A stretch of 64,000 nt of DNA from Thalassobacillus devorans (GTDB taxonomy: Bacteria; Bacillota; Bacilli; Bacillales; Halobacillaceae). Positions 25,820-37,021 of the stretch are shown piece by piece (position 1 is the stretch's first letter; each line of letters starts with the position of its first letter). The translations under genes and the position numbers were made by a program. The DNA is taken from contig NZ_JAASRY010000001.1 in assembly GCF_011761345.1 (NCBI RefSeq), positions 1,178,001-1,242,000 of the forward strand, read 5' to 3'. Below the pieces are notes generated by a model. That model worked only from the letters and a program-made list of their open reading frames with translations. It was not told the origin of the DNA and did no database searches.

Positions 25820-26122
25820 ATGGCGTTTGGAGTAGACAGAGCAGAATTGACGCAGTGGAAAGAACAAGTAAGTAAAGGCCAAATTGCTTTTTTGACCCAT
25901 TATTGGCTGGACGATCGTTTTCCGGGGTGTGACACGGTAACTAAAGTTGGCTGCCGGGATGTCGCAAAACTGAAAAGATGGGGAGCAAAACACGGCCTCC
26001 AGCCGAACTGGATTCACTAGGATGATCAGTATCCCCACTATGATTTATTTGGCGAAGTGCAGGCAAGAATCCTATCTGCCGAAGGCATTCATTCTCAAAT
26101 AAGAAGGTTCAACATTAAATGA
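25820..26122 (+). pseudogene. yneQ: yneQ interrupted by an in-frame amber codon
   Basis: The frame from ATG 25820 encodes MAFGVDRAELTQWKEQVSKG and continues to IAFLTHYWLDDRFPGC ... LQPNWIH, then meets TAG at 26018-26020. The same frame continues for 33 more codons (DDQYPHYDLFGEVQARIL ... RRFNIK) to TGA at 26120. The two parts together give 100 residues, the length of YneQ, and the second part matches its conserved end. TAG thus replaces one sense codon, for instance CAG or AAG. Either this is a point nonsense mutation, a sequence error, or translation reads through. No amber-decoding tRNA is visible in this window. YneQ function is unknown. Confidence 0.82.
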
Positions 26123-26211
26123 AACCATTATTTTGATACTGTAGTTTCCCACCCATCCGCAAATCTGCTCAGGTATAAAGGTAATTAAATTTAATAACGA
26201 TCCTCATAGTA

Positions 26212-26244
26212 AAAGAGCACTTTTCCTAAACGAAAGTGCTCTTT
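26212..26244. terminator. Terminator between yneQ and convergent yneR
   Basis: Stem AAAGAGCACTTT / AAAGTGCTCTTT with a nine-base loop and T-rich flank. Confidence 0.88.
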
Positions 26245-26264
26245 CTTTATGCTGCCACTAAAAG

Positions 26265-26552
26265 TTAAACATAATTAAATTCTGGTTCTTCCCATTTGGA
26301 GTTATAATCAACTTTCAATGATTTATCATCAAAATACCAGGCATCGGACGCTTCTACAAAAAAGGTGATGCCATTAATTTGAGTAGAAGCGGCTGGTTCC
26401 TCTGGCTCGTCCATTTGGATGGCTAATGAAAAACCAGGCTGCAGCCCGCCAGAACCACCATAACGGACAAGAAAACGGATAGCTGCTCCACTACTGATTT
26501 CCAGTTCTTCTTCATACCATTTTGCTGCCTGTTCGGTTACTTCGATTTCCAT
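26265..26552 (-). CDS. yneR: YneR, HesB/IscA-like protein without cluster cysteines
   Basis: A 95-residue protein with the HesB-like fold pattern: VTEQAAKWYEEEL at the start, RYGGSGGLQPGFSLAI in the middle, and a NGITFFVEASDAWYFDD segment. True IscA proteins bind iron-sulfur clusters through three cysteines, and this one has none, as is usual for the YneR subgroup, so it should not be called a scaffold. ATG 26552 is chosen: AAAGGAG lies eight bases before it, whereas GTG 26561 is too close to that site. Confidence 0.88.
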   Translation of the reverse strand: MEIEVTEQAAKWYEEELEISSGAAIRFLVRYGGSGGLQPGFSLAIQMDEPEEPAASTQINGITFFVEASDAWYFDDKSLKVDYNSKWEEPEFNYV

Positions 26553-26608
26553 TCGCTCCACTCCTTTAGTCGATGTATCGTTTCTTCTGAAAGGTGCTGA
26601 TTAGAAGA

Positions 26609-26648
26609 AATAAAGCAGGCTGTCATCGTTCAGCCTGCTTTATTTCTT
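26609..26648 (-). terminator. yidD terminator
   Basis: Stem AAATAAAGCAGGCTG / CAGCCTGCTTTATTT with an eight-base loop. It overlaps the yidD stop codon and is followed by T-rich sequence on the minus strand. Confidence 0.88.
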
Positions 26649-26864
26649 TTTTCTCTCTGGTACAGGATCAAAACCTCCTGGGTGGAATGGCTGGCATTTA
26701 ACGATCCTTACTACTGTTAAATACAACCCTTTTATAAAGCCAAAACGTTGGAATGCTTCTAACCCGTATTGTGAACAGGTGGGGTAGAAGCGGCAAGTTG
26801 GCGGTTTAACGGGACTGATTACTTTTTGATAAAAGCGTATCAACCCGATGAAGATATATTTCAT
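26640..26864 (-). CDS. yidD: YidD, membrane protein insertion efficiency factor
   Basis: A 74-residue protein with the hallmark sequence [20 protein letters not shown], then [11 protein letters not shown] and HPGGFDPVP. YidD associates with the inner face of the membrane and helps YidC insert proteins. Its start is 11 bases from the folE2 stop, so it is probably co-transcribed with folE2. Confidence 0.93.
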   Translation of the reverse strand: MKYIFIGLIRFYQKVISPVKPPTCRFYPTCSQYGLEAFQRFGFIKGLYLTVVRIVKCQPFHPGGFDPVPERKKK

Positions 26865-26875
26865 ATTTACCCGCC

Positions 26876-27808
26876 TTAGATTCTTTCCTCGTTTTTATCA
26901 TAGTGCATGCTGGCTATCGCATCATGCAAGTGGATGGATTCTTCGTTTCTGCAAGTGACTTTAAAGCTTTCCACAAAGTCATATTCATATAAGTCAGCTG
27001 CCACCAGCCGGACGACATCTTCTACAAAGCGAGGATTTTCATATGCCTGTTCTGTCACCATTTTTTCATCCGGACGCTTCAACACAGGGTGAATTCGGGC
27101 GCTGGCATTACTTTCTGCCGCTTCTAACAGTGCAGTCTTCCAATCATTTTCCTGTTCATTGAAATCTTCTGTTAACCGGACAGACATAGACACATAGCCA
27201 CGCTGGTTATGGGCGCTGTATTCACTGATCTCTTTAGAACATGGACACAGGGTTGTAATAGCAGCAGTCAATCCCACTTCAATATCATACCCTGTTTGTT
27301 TGTGGTATTTAACCTTCATTTCCGCGTCAGCATGGTTCATTCCAGCGAAGTCGGAAGCCGGTCCCTTCCGTTCAAAGAACCAAGGGAAGGAGACTTCTAC
27401 TTCAGCATCTTCTTGCTTCAACCTGTCCGCCAGTTCTTTCGTGAATTTTTTCAGGGTGGTTAGATCGATGGCAAAACCGTCCTGATGGTATTCGTCCAGT
27501 TGCTGGGTAAAGCGGCTCATGTTTGTTCCTTTGCTGTCCTGGGTAATGGATGAGCCGAATGTAAACGTGCCAATGGTCGTCTGTATTTCCGGTGTCAATT
27601 TACTCGGGATGCGAATTGGATGCTTAACATTGGAAATTCCAACGGTATCGATTTTGAACAGGAAGTCCTGTTTTGAATTTTGTAAGTCTACCATTTGTTC
27701 TTTTTCTACCGGCTTTGTTCTTGGCCCCGGCTCACTTGAACCGAATAATTTATGTCGTTCCTTTTTTGAAGGTAATTGTTTTTTATTCTTGATTTCTGTT
27801 TGAGACAT
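26876..27808 (-). CDS. folE2: FolE2, GTP cyclohydrolase IB
   Basis: A 310-residue GCYH-IB enzyme that converts GTP to dihydroneopterin triphosphate, the first step of both folate and queuosine synthesis. The family motif is [20 protein letters not shown], with metal-binding cysteine and histidine. ATG 27808 ([10 protein letters not shown]) is preferred over 27826 because AAAGGAG lies directly upstream. FolE2 can use metals other than zinc and is often kept for zinc limitation; I see no Zur box. Queuosine genes 20 kb away in the window use its product. Confidence 0.95.
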   Translation of the reverse strand: MSQTEIKNKKQLPSKKERHKLFGSSEPGPRTKPVEKEQMVDLQNSKQDFLFKIDTVGISNVKHPIRIPSKLTPEIQTTIGTFTFGSSITQDSKGTNMSRFTQQLDEYHQDGFAIDLTTLKKFTKELADRLKQEDAEVEVSFPWFFERKGPASDFAGMNHADAEMKVKYHKQTGYDIEVGLTAAITTLCPCSKEISEYSAHNQRGYVSMSVRLTEDFNEQENDWKTALLEAAESNASARIHPVLKRPDEKMVTEQAYENPRFVEDVVRLVAADLYEYDFVESFKVTCRNEESIHLHDAIASMHYDKNEERI

Positions 27809-28110
27809 AACTTTGACTCCTTTCAAGCCATAGCAGTGTTTCTATAGTTCAAAGTATACATGAACTGAAAAATTTTATACAATTACATGCTTATTATGAG
27901 CTATGGTGAGAAACTGCATGTTCGCTTAAAGATTTTATCTTATTCCTTTTCAATAATATCATATTTTGCGCTGCTAAAATATGTTTCCTGACTTTTCAGC
28001 TTTGCAATAGGGGATTTAAATTTGTATTTTATGTGAAATTATTCACATATTTATATTTTTTCTAAACCGTTAATATTATAATAGAGACAAACAATAAGGG
28101 AGGGCTTACC
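27809..28110. other. AT-rich intergenic region
   Basis: Divergent promoters of folE2 and the 57-residue gene are expected here. I see no clear hairpin, operator or small gene. Confidence 0.4.
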
Positions 28111-28284
28111 ATGACAGGGACAGCCGTTTTATTAGAAAACAATAAATACATCGTGTTAGAAGAGGTCGAACGTACATTGATCGAAGGAATAGCAAAAACA
28201 CATATATCGGGAAAAGAGAGCATCGATCATCTTTCCCTGGTCGGTTTTAAAGAAGAAGAAATTGATTGGGAATATGGTTATTGA
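28111..28284 (+). CDS. small hypothetical protein (57 aa)
   Basis: Not recognised. The 57 residues run from ATG 28111 behind AAGGGAGGG to TGA 28284, acidic, with a C-terminal EEEIDWEYGY. The good ribosome site and the strong terminator directly after the stop support it as a real gene. Confidence 0.6.
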   Translation: MTGTAVLLENNKYIVLEEVERTLIEGIAKTHISGKESIDHLSLVGFKEEEIDWEYGY

Positions 28285-28285
28285 T

Positions 28286-28328
28286 AAAAAAGAAGCAGTT
28301 CAGACTTTTGCCTGAACTGCTTCTTTTT
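28286..28328. terminator. Bidirectional terminator of the 57-aa gene and plsY
   Basis: A perfect stem (AAAAAGAAGCAGTTCAG / CTGAACTGCTTCTTTTT) with an eight-base loop. It touches the plsY stop codon. Confidence 0.92.
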
Positions 28329-28908
28329 ACATCCATGTAATTTTAGGCTCTGTCTTATTCCTGATCCGTTTAATATTTTCCCTGTGACGATAGACCACAA
28401 ATAATGTAAGCAAAGTAATAACGATGAATAGTCCAATGTCACCTAAGAAAAAAGAAACCGCCATGGATACAATACCTGTGATCATAGAGGATAATGATAC
28501 ATATTTAGTCAGGTAAAGCATTAAGAAAAATGTAGCGATCATGATAGCAAATACCAGAGGATTCACCCCAAGGATAACTCCTCCGGAAGTGGCCACTGCT
28601 TTTCCACCTCGAAAGCCTGCAAATAGCGGATACATATGACCTATTACCGCTATAATACCGAAAATCAAGGGATTGATGTCAGGAACAAACAGAACAGCAA
28701 GCACGGTGGCAAGCGTACCCTTTAAAATATCAGCTATTGTGACAAATAACCCGGCTTTCTTGCCAAGAACCCGAAAAGTATTGGTGCCTCCGAGGTTACC
28801 GCTGCCATGTTCTCTGATATCAATACCATAACCAAGTTTCCCTACTAACAGACCAGAAGGAATAGATCCTAAAATATAAGCGATGATTGCTAAAATAATG
28901 TATTCCAT
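28327..28908 (-). CDS. plsY: PlsY, acyl-phosphate glycerol-3-phosphate acyltransferase
   Basis: A 193-residue integral membrane enzyme with about five membrane segments that acylates glycerol-3-phosphate at position 1 from acyl-phosphate. The three family motifs are visible: [31 protein letters not shown] and [21 protein letters not shown]. This is YneS in B. subtilis and keeps its place. It makes the lysophosphatidate backbone that the sulfolipid genes of this window would also need. Confidence 0.96.
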   Translation of the reverse strand: MEYIILAIIAYILGSIPSGLLVGKLGYGIDIREHGSGNLGGTNTFRVLGKKAGLFVTIADILKGTLATVLAVLFVPDINPLIFGIIAVIGHMYPLFAGFRGGKAVATSGGVILGVNPLVFAIMIATFFLMLYLTKYVSLSSMITGIVSMAVSFFLGDIGLFIVITLLTLFVVYRHRENIKRIRNKTEPKITWM

Positions 28909-29046
28909 AATAAAACCCCTTTTTGTTGCCTATTCCTTACTTATTTTACCACGCAATTTGTCTTGTCAGTATAATCAAATAATGCTCTTGTTTCCCTTCG
29001 GCAGTTTTGTCCGCTAGAATGGTAGAAGGGGAAGAGTCCTACGATC

Positions 29047-29196
29047 ATGAAAAAATTCATTTACCTGATTATACGTGTCCTATGCATGGCAGGTGCTCTT
29101 ATATTATATCTTATGCCTTCCGACAATCAAATAGAAATCAAACAGGTCGGGGGACAAACTCCCCTTGATTATAATAGAGAGGAAGTTTCTGATTGA
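29047..29196 (+). CDS. small single-span membrane peptide (49 aa)
   Basis: A 49-residue frame from ATG 29047 to TGA 29196 with GGGGAAG upstream. It has a lysine start, one hydrophobic segment (FIYLIIRVLCMAGALILYLM) and a short polar outer tail. Family unknown. It ends 81 bases before the ABC importer genes and may be in their leader. Confidence 0.5.
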   Translation: MKKFIYLIIRVLCMAGALILYLMPSDNQIEIKQVGGQTPLDYNREEVSD

Positions 29197-29277
29197 GCAG
29201 GCAGGAGATGAGAAATGTTTTCCTTTTAAGGAAAATGGGTATAACTAAGTCAACATGTGTCTGGTGGGGGATAAAAG

Positions 29278-30345
29278 ATGATAGAGTTTAAAAATGTAAC
29301 CAAAACGTATCCCGATGGCACGACTGCATTAAGAGGTGTAACATTCTCGGTGGAAGAAGGAGAATTGTTGACGGTAGTCGGACCAAGCGGTTGTGGTAAA
29401 ACTACAACGATGAAGATGATAAACAGGCTGATCAAGCCGACAGAAGGATCAATCTTCATACATAATAAAAATATCAAGGAATTCAATATTCATGAACTGC
29501 GCTGGAATATTGGCTATGTCCTACAACAGATTGCCTTATTTCCGCATATGACCATTGAAGAAAATATCGCAATTGTTCCGGAATTGAAAAAGTGGAAAAA
29601 GAAAGATATTTCTTCTCGTATCGATGAATTGATGAACATGGTCGGGCTGGAACCTGAGACTTACCGGAAAAGAAAGCCCGATGAATTATCAGGTGGGCAG
29701 CAGCAACGGATAGGAGTCATACGCGCTCTGGCCGCTGACCCTGATATCATATTGATGGATGAGCCGTTCAGTGCGCTCGATCCGATCAGCCGTGAAAAGC
29801 TTCAGCAGGACATCCGTGAATTGCAGCGAAAAATAAAAAAGACGATAGTGTTCGTCACTCATGATATGGATGAAGCTTTGGCTCTCGGTGATCGTGTGTG
29901 TTTGATGAAAGAAGGGGAAATCGTCCAGGTAGATACACCGCAGAATATGGTGCTTGAACCTAAGAATGAATTTGTTAAAGAATTCATCGGGAATCGTAAA
30001 TCGCCATGGCAGTCTGCCGTTGATGTCATCGCCGACAGAAGCGGCAGCAGGGTGATCACCGAAGAAGAATTCGAGCGAAGAAAATTCGATTCCTATGGTG
30101 CTTATATCATGGAAGATGCTACAGGGAATTATGTTAGTGGCGTCAAACAAGCGGAGAAAGTAGACTTACCTGTTCTTGAAAATGATCTTCCTCTAAAGAA
30201 AGCCGCTGATATATTTGAACAGCATGGAGAAGAGTTACTGCCAGTTGTTAAAGGCCAGCAGTTAATTGGCACCCTGTCCTATCGGGAGATCGTTCTTCAC
30301 CTCAAGCAACACGTTTCCACAGAGAACGGGGTGATACGGTCATGA
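29278..30345 (+). CDS. ABC importer ATPase, OpuCA/EgtV type
   Basis: A 355-residue ATPase of the quaternary amine (Opu) class. Walker A is GPSGCGKTT, the ABC signature LSGGQQQRIG, Walker B ILMDEPFSALDP, followed by the switch histidine in VTHDMDEA. The C-terminal part (about 250-345) is CBS-like. GGTGGGGG lies before ATG 29278. Its last bases overlap the next gene (ATGA), so the two proteins are made together. Substrates of the class include glycine betaine, choline, carnitine and ergothioneine. Confidence 0.9.
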   Translation: MIEFKNVTKTYPDGTTALRGVTFSVEEGELLTVVGPSGCGKTTTMKMINRLIKPTEGSIFIHNKNIKEFNIHELRWNIGYVLQQIALFPHMTIEENIAIVPELKKWKKKDISSRIDELMNMVGLEPETYRKRKPDELSGGQQQRIGVIRALAADPDIILMDEPFSALDPISREKLQQDIRELQRKIKKTIVFVTHDMDEALALGDRVCLMKEGEIVQVDTPQNMVLEPKNEFVKEFIGNRKSPWQSAVDVIADRSGSRVITEEEFERRKFDSYGAYIMEDATGNYVSGVKQAEKVDLPVLENDLPLKKAADIFEQHGEELLPVVKGQQLIGTLSYREIVLHLKQHVSTENGVIRS

Positions 30346-31862
30346 AGGAGTTTTTAGATGTATTAGAGCGCCGTCAGGACGTGTTATGGCCGACGATTTG
30401 GGAGCACCTTCAAATTTCCATTGTCGCCCTGGTCATTGCGACATTAATTTCGCTCCCTTTAGGTTTAATTTTAACTAGAAATCAGCGAATAGCAGAACCG
30501 ATTATCGGGCTTACAGCCATTTTGCAGACAATACCGAGTCTGGCGGTCTTAGCATTCTTGATACCTTTCTTCGGTATCGGCCAGACACCAGCTATTATTG
30601 CATTGACAGCGTATGGATTGCTCCCAATCTTAAGGAATACCTATACCGGGATAAAAGAAGTCGATCCTGCCCTAAAAGAAGCCGCGACCGGAATGGGGAT
30701 GAGTTCCTTCCGTCGCTTATCACGGGTAGAACTGCCACTGGCAATGCCTGTTATCATGGCCGGGATTCGTACATCGATGGTTCTTATTGTTGGTACTACA
30801 ACAATTGCAGCTTTAATCGGAGCCGGCGGTCTTGGGGACATTATCCTGCTTGGTTTAGACCGAGGAGGAGATTTGAACCTTATCCTGTTAGGGGCTATTC
30901 CTGCCGCTTTATTAGCGATCATACTGGATTTGATTCTGCGGATGTTTGAACGGACTTCAGCCAAATCAGGTTTCCGTTCACTCGTCAGTCTGCTTGTGAT
31001 AGCAGCGTTGATTGCTGTTGGGCCACTCGCTTTCGGTGGTGGTACGAAATCCGATATAAAAATTGGTGCAAAACTGGGGGCAGAGCCTTCTATCCTGATC
31101 AATATGTACAAGCTAATGATTGAGGAAGAGACTGATCTCTCAGTGGAGCTGGTACCAAATCTAGGAAAGACAGATGTCGTATTCAGCGCACTTCAAGAAG
31201 GCAGCATTGACATTTACCCTGAATTTACAGGTACCGCGTTAGTGAGCTTATTAAATCAGGAAGCGGAAAGCACAGATGAACGGGAAGTCTATCAATCAGC
31301 TGCAGAGGGATTAGCAAGGGAGTATAGCCTTGCTTACCTTGAACCGATGCAATATAACAATACTTATGCCATTGCTACTACGCAGGAGTTCGCTGATCAA
31401 TATGATTTAGAGACGATAGCAGACCTTAAACCGATTGAAGACCAAGTAACAGCAGGTTTTACACTTGAATTTAATGATAGAGAAGATGGTTATCAGGGAA
31501 TTAAACAACTTTATAATTTAGAATTTGGCGAAGTCAGGACGATGGATGCCGGTTTAAGGGAAGGTGCCATCGAAAAAGGAGAAGTGGACATCATTGATGC
31601 CTACTCAACAGACAGTTATGTGGAAGGATTGAACTTAAAAGTACTGGAAGATAACGAAAACCTCTTCCCGCCATACCAGGGTGCACCGCTGCTTCGTCAG
31701 GAAACGCTTGATAAATATCCTGAATTAGAAGAAATTTTAAACCAGCTGGGAGGCAAGATTACTGGCGATCAAATGCGGGAAATGAATTATAAAGTAGAAG
31801 AAGAGGATGTGGATCCTGAAGAAGTAGCCAGAGAATTTCTGGAAGCAGAAGGATTATTGTAA
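30342..31862 (+). CDS. Fused permease and substrate-binding protein (OpuB/EgtU type)
   Basis: A 506-residue fusion. The N-terminal permease domain has about six membrane segments (residues 1-215, including the coupling-loop stretch EAATGMGMS). The C-terminal extracellular binding domain (about 230-506) includes IGAKLGAEPSILINMYKLM and GSIDIYPEFTGTALVSLL. Permease-binder fusions of this length occur both in compatible-solute importers and in the ergothioneine importer EgtU of Gram-positives, for which EgtV is the ATPase. Which one applies depends on binding-site residues I cannot assign from sequence alone. Confidence 0.88.
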   Translation: MKEFLDVLERRQDVLWPTIWEHLQISIVALVIATLISLPLGLILTRNQRIAEPIIGLTAILQTIPSLAVLAFLIPFFGIGQTPAIIALTAYGLLPILRNTYTGIKEVDPALKEAATGMGMSSFRRLSRVELPLAMPVIMAGIRTSMVLIVGTTTIAALIGAGGLGDIILLGLDRGGDLNLILLGAIPAALLAIILDLILRMFERTSAKSGFRSLVSLLVIAALIAVGPLAFGGGTKSDIKIGAKLGAEPSILINMYKLMIEEETDLSVELVPNLGKTDVVFSALQEGSIDIYPEFTGTALVSLLNQEAESTDEREVYQSAAEGLAREYSLAYLEPMQYNNTYAIATTQEFADQYDLETIADLKPIEDQVTAGFTLEFNDREDGYQGIKQLYNLEFGEVRTMDAGLREGAIEKGEVDIIDAYSTDSYVEGLNLKVLEDNENLFPPYQGAPLLRQETLDKYPELEEILNQLGGKITGDQMREMNYKVEEEDVDPEEVAREFLEAEGLL

Positions 31863-31875
31863 AGGAGGCTGTATA

Positions 31876-32292
31876 ATGGGATATCAACACCCCGATAATG
31901 AGACGATCGTTCAAGCGTTAAAAGATACGAAAAAAATCGCTGTAATTGGTCTTTCTGATAAGGAATACCGCACCTCTTATCAGATTGCCAAAGAAATGCA
32001 GGATGCAGGCTACCGGATCATTCCTGTAAATCCCATGGTGGATCAGGTGCTTGGGGAAAAAGCATATGACTCCTTGCTTGATGTGAAAGAATCATTTGAA
32101 ATGATCAATGTTTTCCGCCGGTCGGAGCATCTTCCTTCCCTGGCAGAGGAAGCGGTCAAAACGGATGCGAAGATTTTTTGGGCCCAGCAGGGTGTCCAAG
32201 ATGATGAGGCTTATGAATACTTGAAAAAACACGATTTTACCGTCATGATGGATATGTGTTTAAAAGTAGCCCATGCTGTTCTTATGAAATGA
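31876..32292 (+). CDS. yneT: YneT, CoA-binding domain protein
   Basis: A 138-residue single-domain protein of the CoA-binding Rossmann family. Signatures are KIAVIGLSDKEYRTSYQIAKEM, IIPVNPMVDQVLG and the C-terminal FTVMMDMCLKVAH. AAAGGAGG precedes ATG 31876, 13 bases after the importer stop. In B. subtilis yneT lies next to parE, as here. Its cellular role is unknown. Confidence 0.92.
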   Translation: MGYQHPDNETIVQALKDTKKIAVIGLSDKEYRTSYQIAKEMQDAGYRIIPVNPMVDQVLGEKAYDSLLDVKESFEMINVFRRSEHLPSLAEEAVKTDAKIFWAQQGVQDDEAYEYLKKHDFTVMMDMCLKVAHAVLMK

Positions 32293-32310
32293 AGACGATA
32301 ATTGACCGGT

Positions 32311-32339
32311 AAAAATCCCTGTGCTTACAGGGATTTTTT
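32311..32339 (+). terminator. yneT terminator
   Basis: Stem AAAAATCCCTGT / ACAGGGATTTTTT with a four-base loop. Confidence 0.92.
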
Positions 32340-32360
32340 ACTGAGTATGGAAAACGTTAC

Positions 32361-32388
32361 TTGCGTCTTTTGTTAAAAAGGCTAAAAT
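32361..32388 (+). promoter_or_regulatory. parE promoter
   Basis: -35 TTGCGT and -10 TAAAAT with a 16-base spacer, about 90 bases before parE and upstream of the LexA box. Confidence 0.55.
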
Positions 32389-32423
32389 AGAACAAGCAGA
32401 TATGTATAGTTATTTACACGTTC

Positions 32424-32435
32424 GAACGTTTGTTC
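32424..32435. promoter_or_regulatory. LexA box upstream of parE
   Basis: GAACGTTTGTTC, within CGAACGTTTGTTCT, is a perfect match to GAACNNNNGTTC. It lies 46 bases before the parE start. The parEC operon of B. subtilis is also in the LexA regulon. Confidence 0.85.
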
Positions 32436-32453
32436 TAATATAGAATCAGATAG

Positions 32454-34433
<1,980 letters not shown>

Positions 34434-34447
34434 AGGAGGATATTCTT

Positions 34448-36904
34448 TTGGCGGAAGTGGAAAATTACTTAGATTTACCTTTAGAAGAGGTCATCGGCGA
34501 CCGGTTCGGAAGGTATAGTAAATACATCATACAGGAGCGGGCGCTGCCGGATGCCCGGGATGGGTTGAAACCTGTCCAGCGGAGGATTCTGTATGCGATG
34601 CATCAGGAAAAGAATACACATGATAAAGCTTTCCGGAAATCTGCGAAAACGGTAGGTACAGTAATCGGTAATTATCACCCCCATGGAGATACCTCTGTCT
34701 ATGATGCGATGGTACGACTGAGTCAGGAATGGAAAGTACGGAAACACTTAGTAGAAATGCATGGAAATAACGGAAGCGTCGACGGGGATCCACCTGCTGC
34801 CATGCGTTATACAGAAGCCCGTTTATCCAGCATTTCGTCTGAGCTTTTACGGGATATCGAAAAAGAAACGGTAGATTTCATTCCTAACTTTGACGACACC
34901 ATCTATGAACCTGTCGTTTTGCCTGCAAAATTCCCAAACCTTTTGGTCAACGGTTCAACTGGTATCTCGGCAGGTTATGCTACGGATATTCCTCCCCATA
35001 ACCTTGGGGAAGTGATCGATGCTGTCATCATGAAAATTGAAAAGCAGAATGTGACGACTAGCGAACTGATGACTAAACTGAAAGGGCCGGATTTCCCGAC
35101 AGGAGGAATCATACAAGGGGAAGAAGGCATTAGAAAAGCGTATGAAACCGGTAAAGGAAAGGTCATTTTACGCGGAAGAGCAAATATTGAAAGCATCAAA
35201 GGAAATAAGGAACAAATCGTTATTGATGAAATTCCTTATGAAGTTAATAAAGCTAACCTTGTCAAACGTATGGACGAACTGCGCATCGACCGTAAAGTGG
35301 AAGGAATTGCAGAAGTGCGGGATGAAACAGACCGTACAGGACTACGGATTGTAGTGGAACTGAAAAAGGAAGCAAATAGTGAAGGCGTTTTGAATTATCT
35401 CTATAAAAATACCGATTTGCAGATTACCTATCATTTCAATATGGTAGCAATCAAAGATCGCACACCAACGCTACTTAATTTACAACAGATTCTTGAATCG
35501 TATATCGCCCATCAGAAAGAAGTGGTGACCCGGCAGTCCAACTACGATTTAAAGAAGGCGAAGGCACGCGCCCACATCGTAGAAGGTCTGATTAAAGCTA
35601 TTTCGATTCTGGATGAGGTGATTGCAACGATCCGTGCTTCCAAGGATAAGCAGGATGCAAAAAAACGATTAATTCAAGCTTACGATTTCACAGAAGAACA
35701 AGCAGAAGCAATCGTCAATCTTCAGTTATACCGTCTGACAAATACTGATATCACAGCACTTGAAAAAGAAGCGGCTGAACTAAGAGAACGCATCGCATAC
35801 TTAGAAGAAATACTAGCCGATGAACGAAAATTATTAAAAGTAATCAAATCCGACCTGAAGAAGTTAAAGAAGCAATACAATGATGAGCGCAGAACTAAAA
35901 TCGAGGCCGAAATCGAAGAGTTGAAGATTAACTTAGAAGTCATGGTAGCCAGTGAAGATATCATCGTCTCGGTAACCAGGGATGGTTATGTAAAACGGAC
36001 AAGTCTTCGTTCTTATGCTGCTTCCAATGGGGAAGATTTTGCGATTAAAGACGGCGACCACCTGCTGCGCCTGATAGAAATCAATACAACGGATAAGCTT
36101 CTCCTGTTCACCAACAAAGGAAATTATCTCTACTTACCTGTCCATGAAATTCCGGATATCCGCTGGAAGGATCTTGGTCAGCATATCGCAAATCTCGTTC
36201 CTATTAACAAAGACGAGAAGATTGTCGCTGCTTATCCGGTAAGAGATTTTAAGGAAGATAACTGTCTATTATTCTTCACAAAGAACGGAATGGTCAAAAA
36301 GAGTGAACTGGCGCTATATGAAGCACAGCGTTATTCGAAACCGCTTGTAGCGATCAATTTGAAAGGTGATGACGAGGTGACGGATGTCCATGTAACCGAT
36401 GGCCATTCTGATATTTTCATCGCTTCCAATAAGGGCTATGCGCTCTGGTATCATGAAAGCGAAGTAAAAACAGTAGGCCAGCGGGCTGCAGGCGTCAAAG
36501 CGATTACCTTAAAAGAAGGCGAACAAGTTGTTTCAGGACAGGTATTCGATGATTTGTCGGATCCATCCATCGTTATTATCACCCATAGAGGTGCATTAAA
36601 GCGGATGCGGTTAAAAGAGTTTGAACAAAGCTCCCGCGCCAAACGGGGCGTTGTTATGCTTCGTGAGTTGAAAAAGAATCCTCACCGTCTCGTAAACATG
36701 CATCTGATCGAATCAGGCCAGGAGTTGCAAGTGAAGAGTGAAAACGGAGAAGTTTTAACCATCAACCCGATGCAATTCAAGGCAAATGACCGCTACAGCA
36801 ACGGCTCCTATATTGTGGATACCGATCAAAGCGGGGAAGTCATCGACTCCTGGATAAAAAATGAATATGAAAAGCCATTTGAAACGGAAGAACAAAATTC
36901 CTGA
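34448..36904 (+). CDS. parC: Topoisomerase IV subunit A
   Basis: An 818-residue DNA-cleaving subunit. The catalytic tyrosine is in AAMRYTEARLS, and the quinolone-determining region surrounds GNYHPHGDTSVYDAMVR. A coiled coil (about 420-480) and the C-terminal beta-pinwheel follow. TTG start behind AGAGGAGG. It forms an operon with parE and ends at a terminator. Confidence 0.97.
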   Translation: MAEVENYLDLPLEEVIGDRFGRYSKYIIQERALPDARDGLKPVQRRILYAMHQEKNTHDKAFRKSAKTVGTVIGNYHPHGDTSVYDAMVRLSQEWKVRKHLVEMHGNNGSVDGDPPAAMRYTEARLSSISSELLRDIEKETVDFIPNFDDTIYEPVVLPAKFPNLLVNGSTGISAGYATDIPPHNLGEVIDAVIMKIEKQNVTTSELMTKLKGPDFPTGGIIQGEEGIRKAYETGKGKVILRGRANIESIKGNKEQIVIDEIPYEVNKANLVKRMDELRIDRKVEGIAEVRDETDRTGLRIVVELKKEANSEGVLNYLYKNTDLQITYHFNMVAIKDRTPTLLNLQQILESYIAHQKEVVTRQSNYDLKKAKARAHIVEGLIKAISILDEVIATIRASKDKQDAKKRLIQAYDFTEEQAEAIVNLQLYRLTNTDITALEKEAAELRERIAYLEEILADERKLLKVIKSDLKKLKKQYNDERRTKIEAEIEELKINLEVMVASEDIIVSVTRDGYVKRTSLRSYAASNGEDFAIKDGDHLLRLIEINTTDKLLLFTNKGNYLYLPVHEIPDIRWKDLGQHIANLVPINKDEKIVAAYPVRDFKEDNCLLFFTKNGMVKKSELALYEAQRYSKPLVAINLKGDDEVTDVHVTDGHSDIFIASNKGYALWYHESEVKTVGQRAAGVKAITLKEGEQVVSGQVFDDLSDPSIVIITHRGALKRMRLKEFEQSSRAKRGVVMLRELKKNPHRLVNMHLIESGQELQVKSENGEVLTINPMQFKANDRYSNGSYIVDTDQSGEVIDSWIKNEYEKPFETEEQNS

Positions 36905-36908
36905 CTGA

Positions 36909-36936
36909 CATCCAGGCGTGCAGCCTGGATGTTTTT
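36909..36936 (+). terminator. parEC terminator
   Basis: Stem CATCCAGGC / GCCTGGATG with a five-base loop, then TTTTTG. Confidence 0.92.
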
Positions 36937-37021
36937 GTATATTATTCGCCAAAAAGCCTTTGTATTTTCTGAAAAATGTGATAAAATTGTGACAAATGTC
37001 TAGCGGGAAAGGGGATGATGT

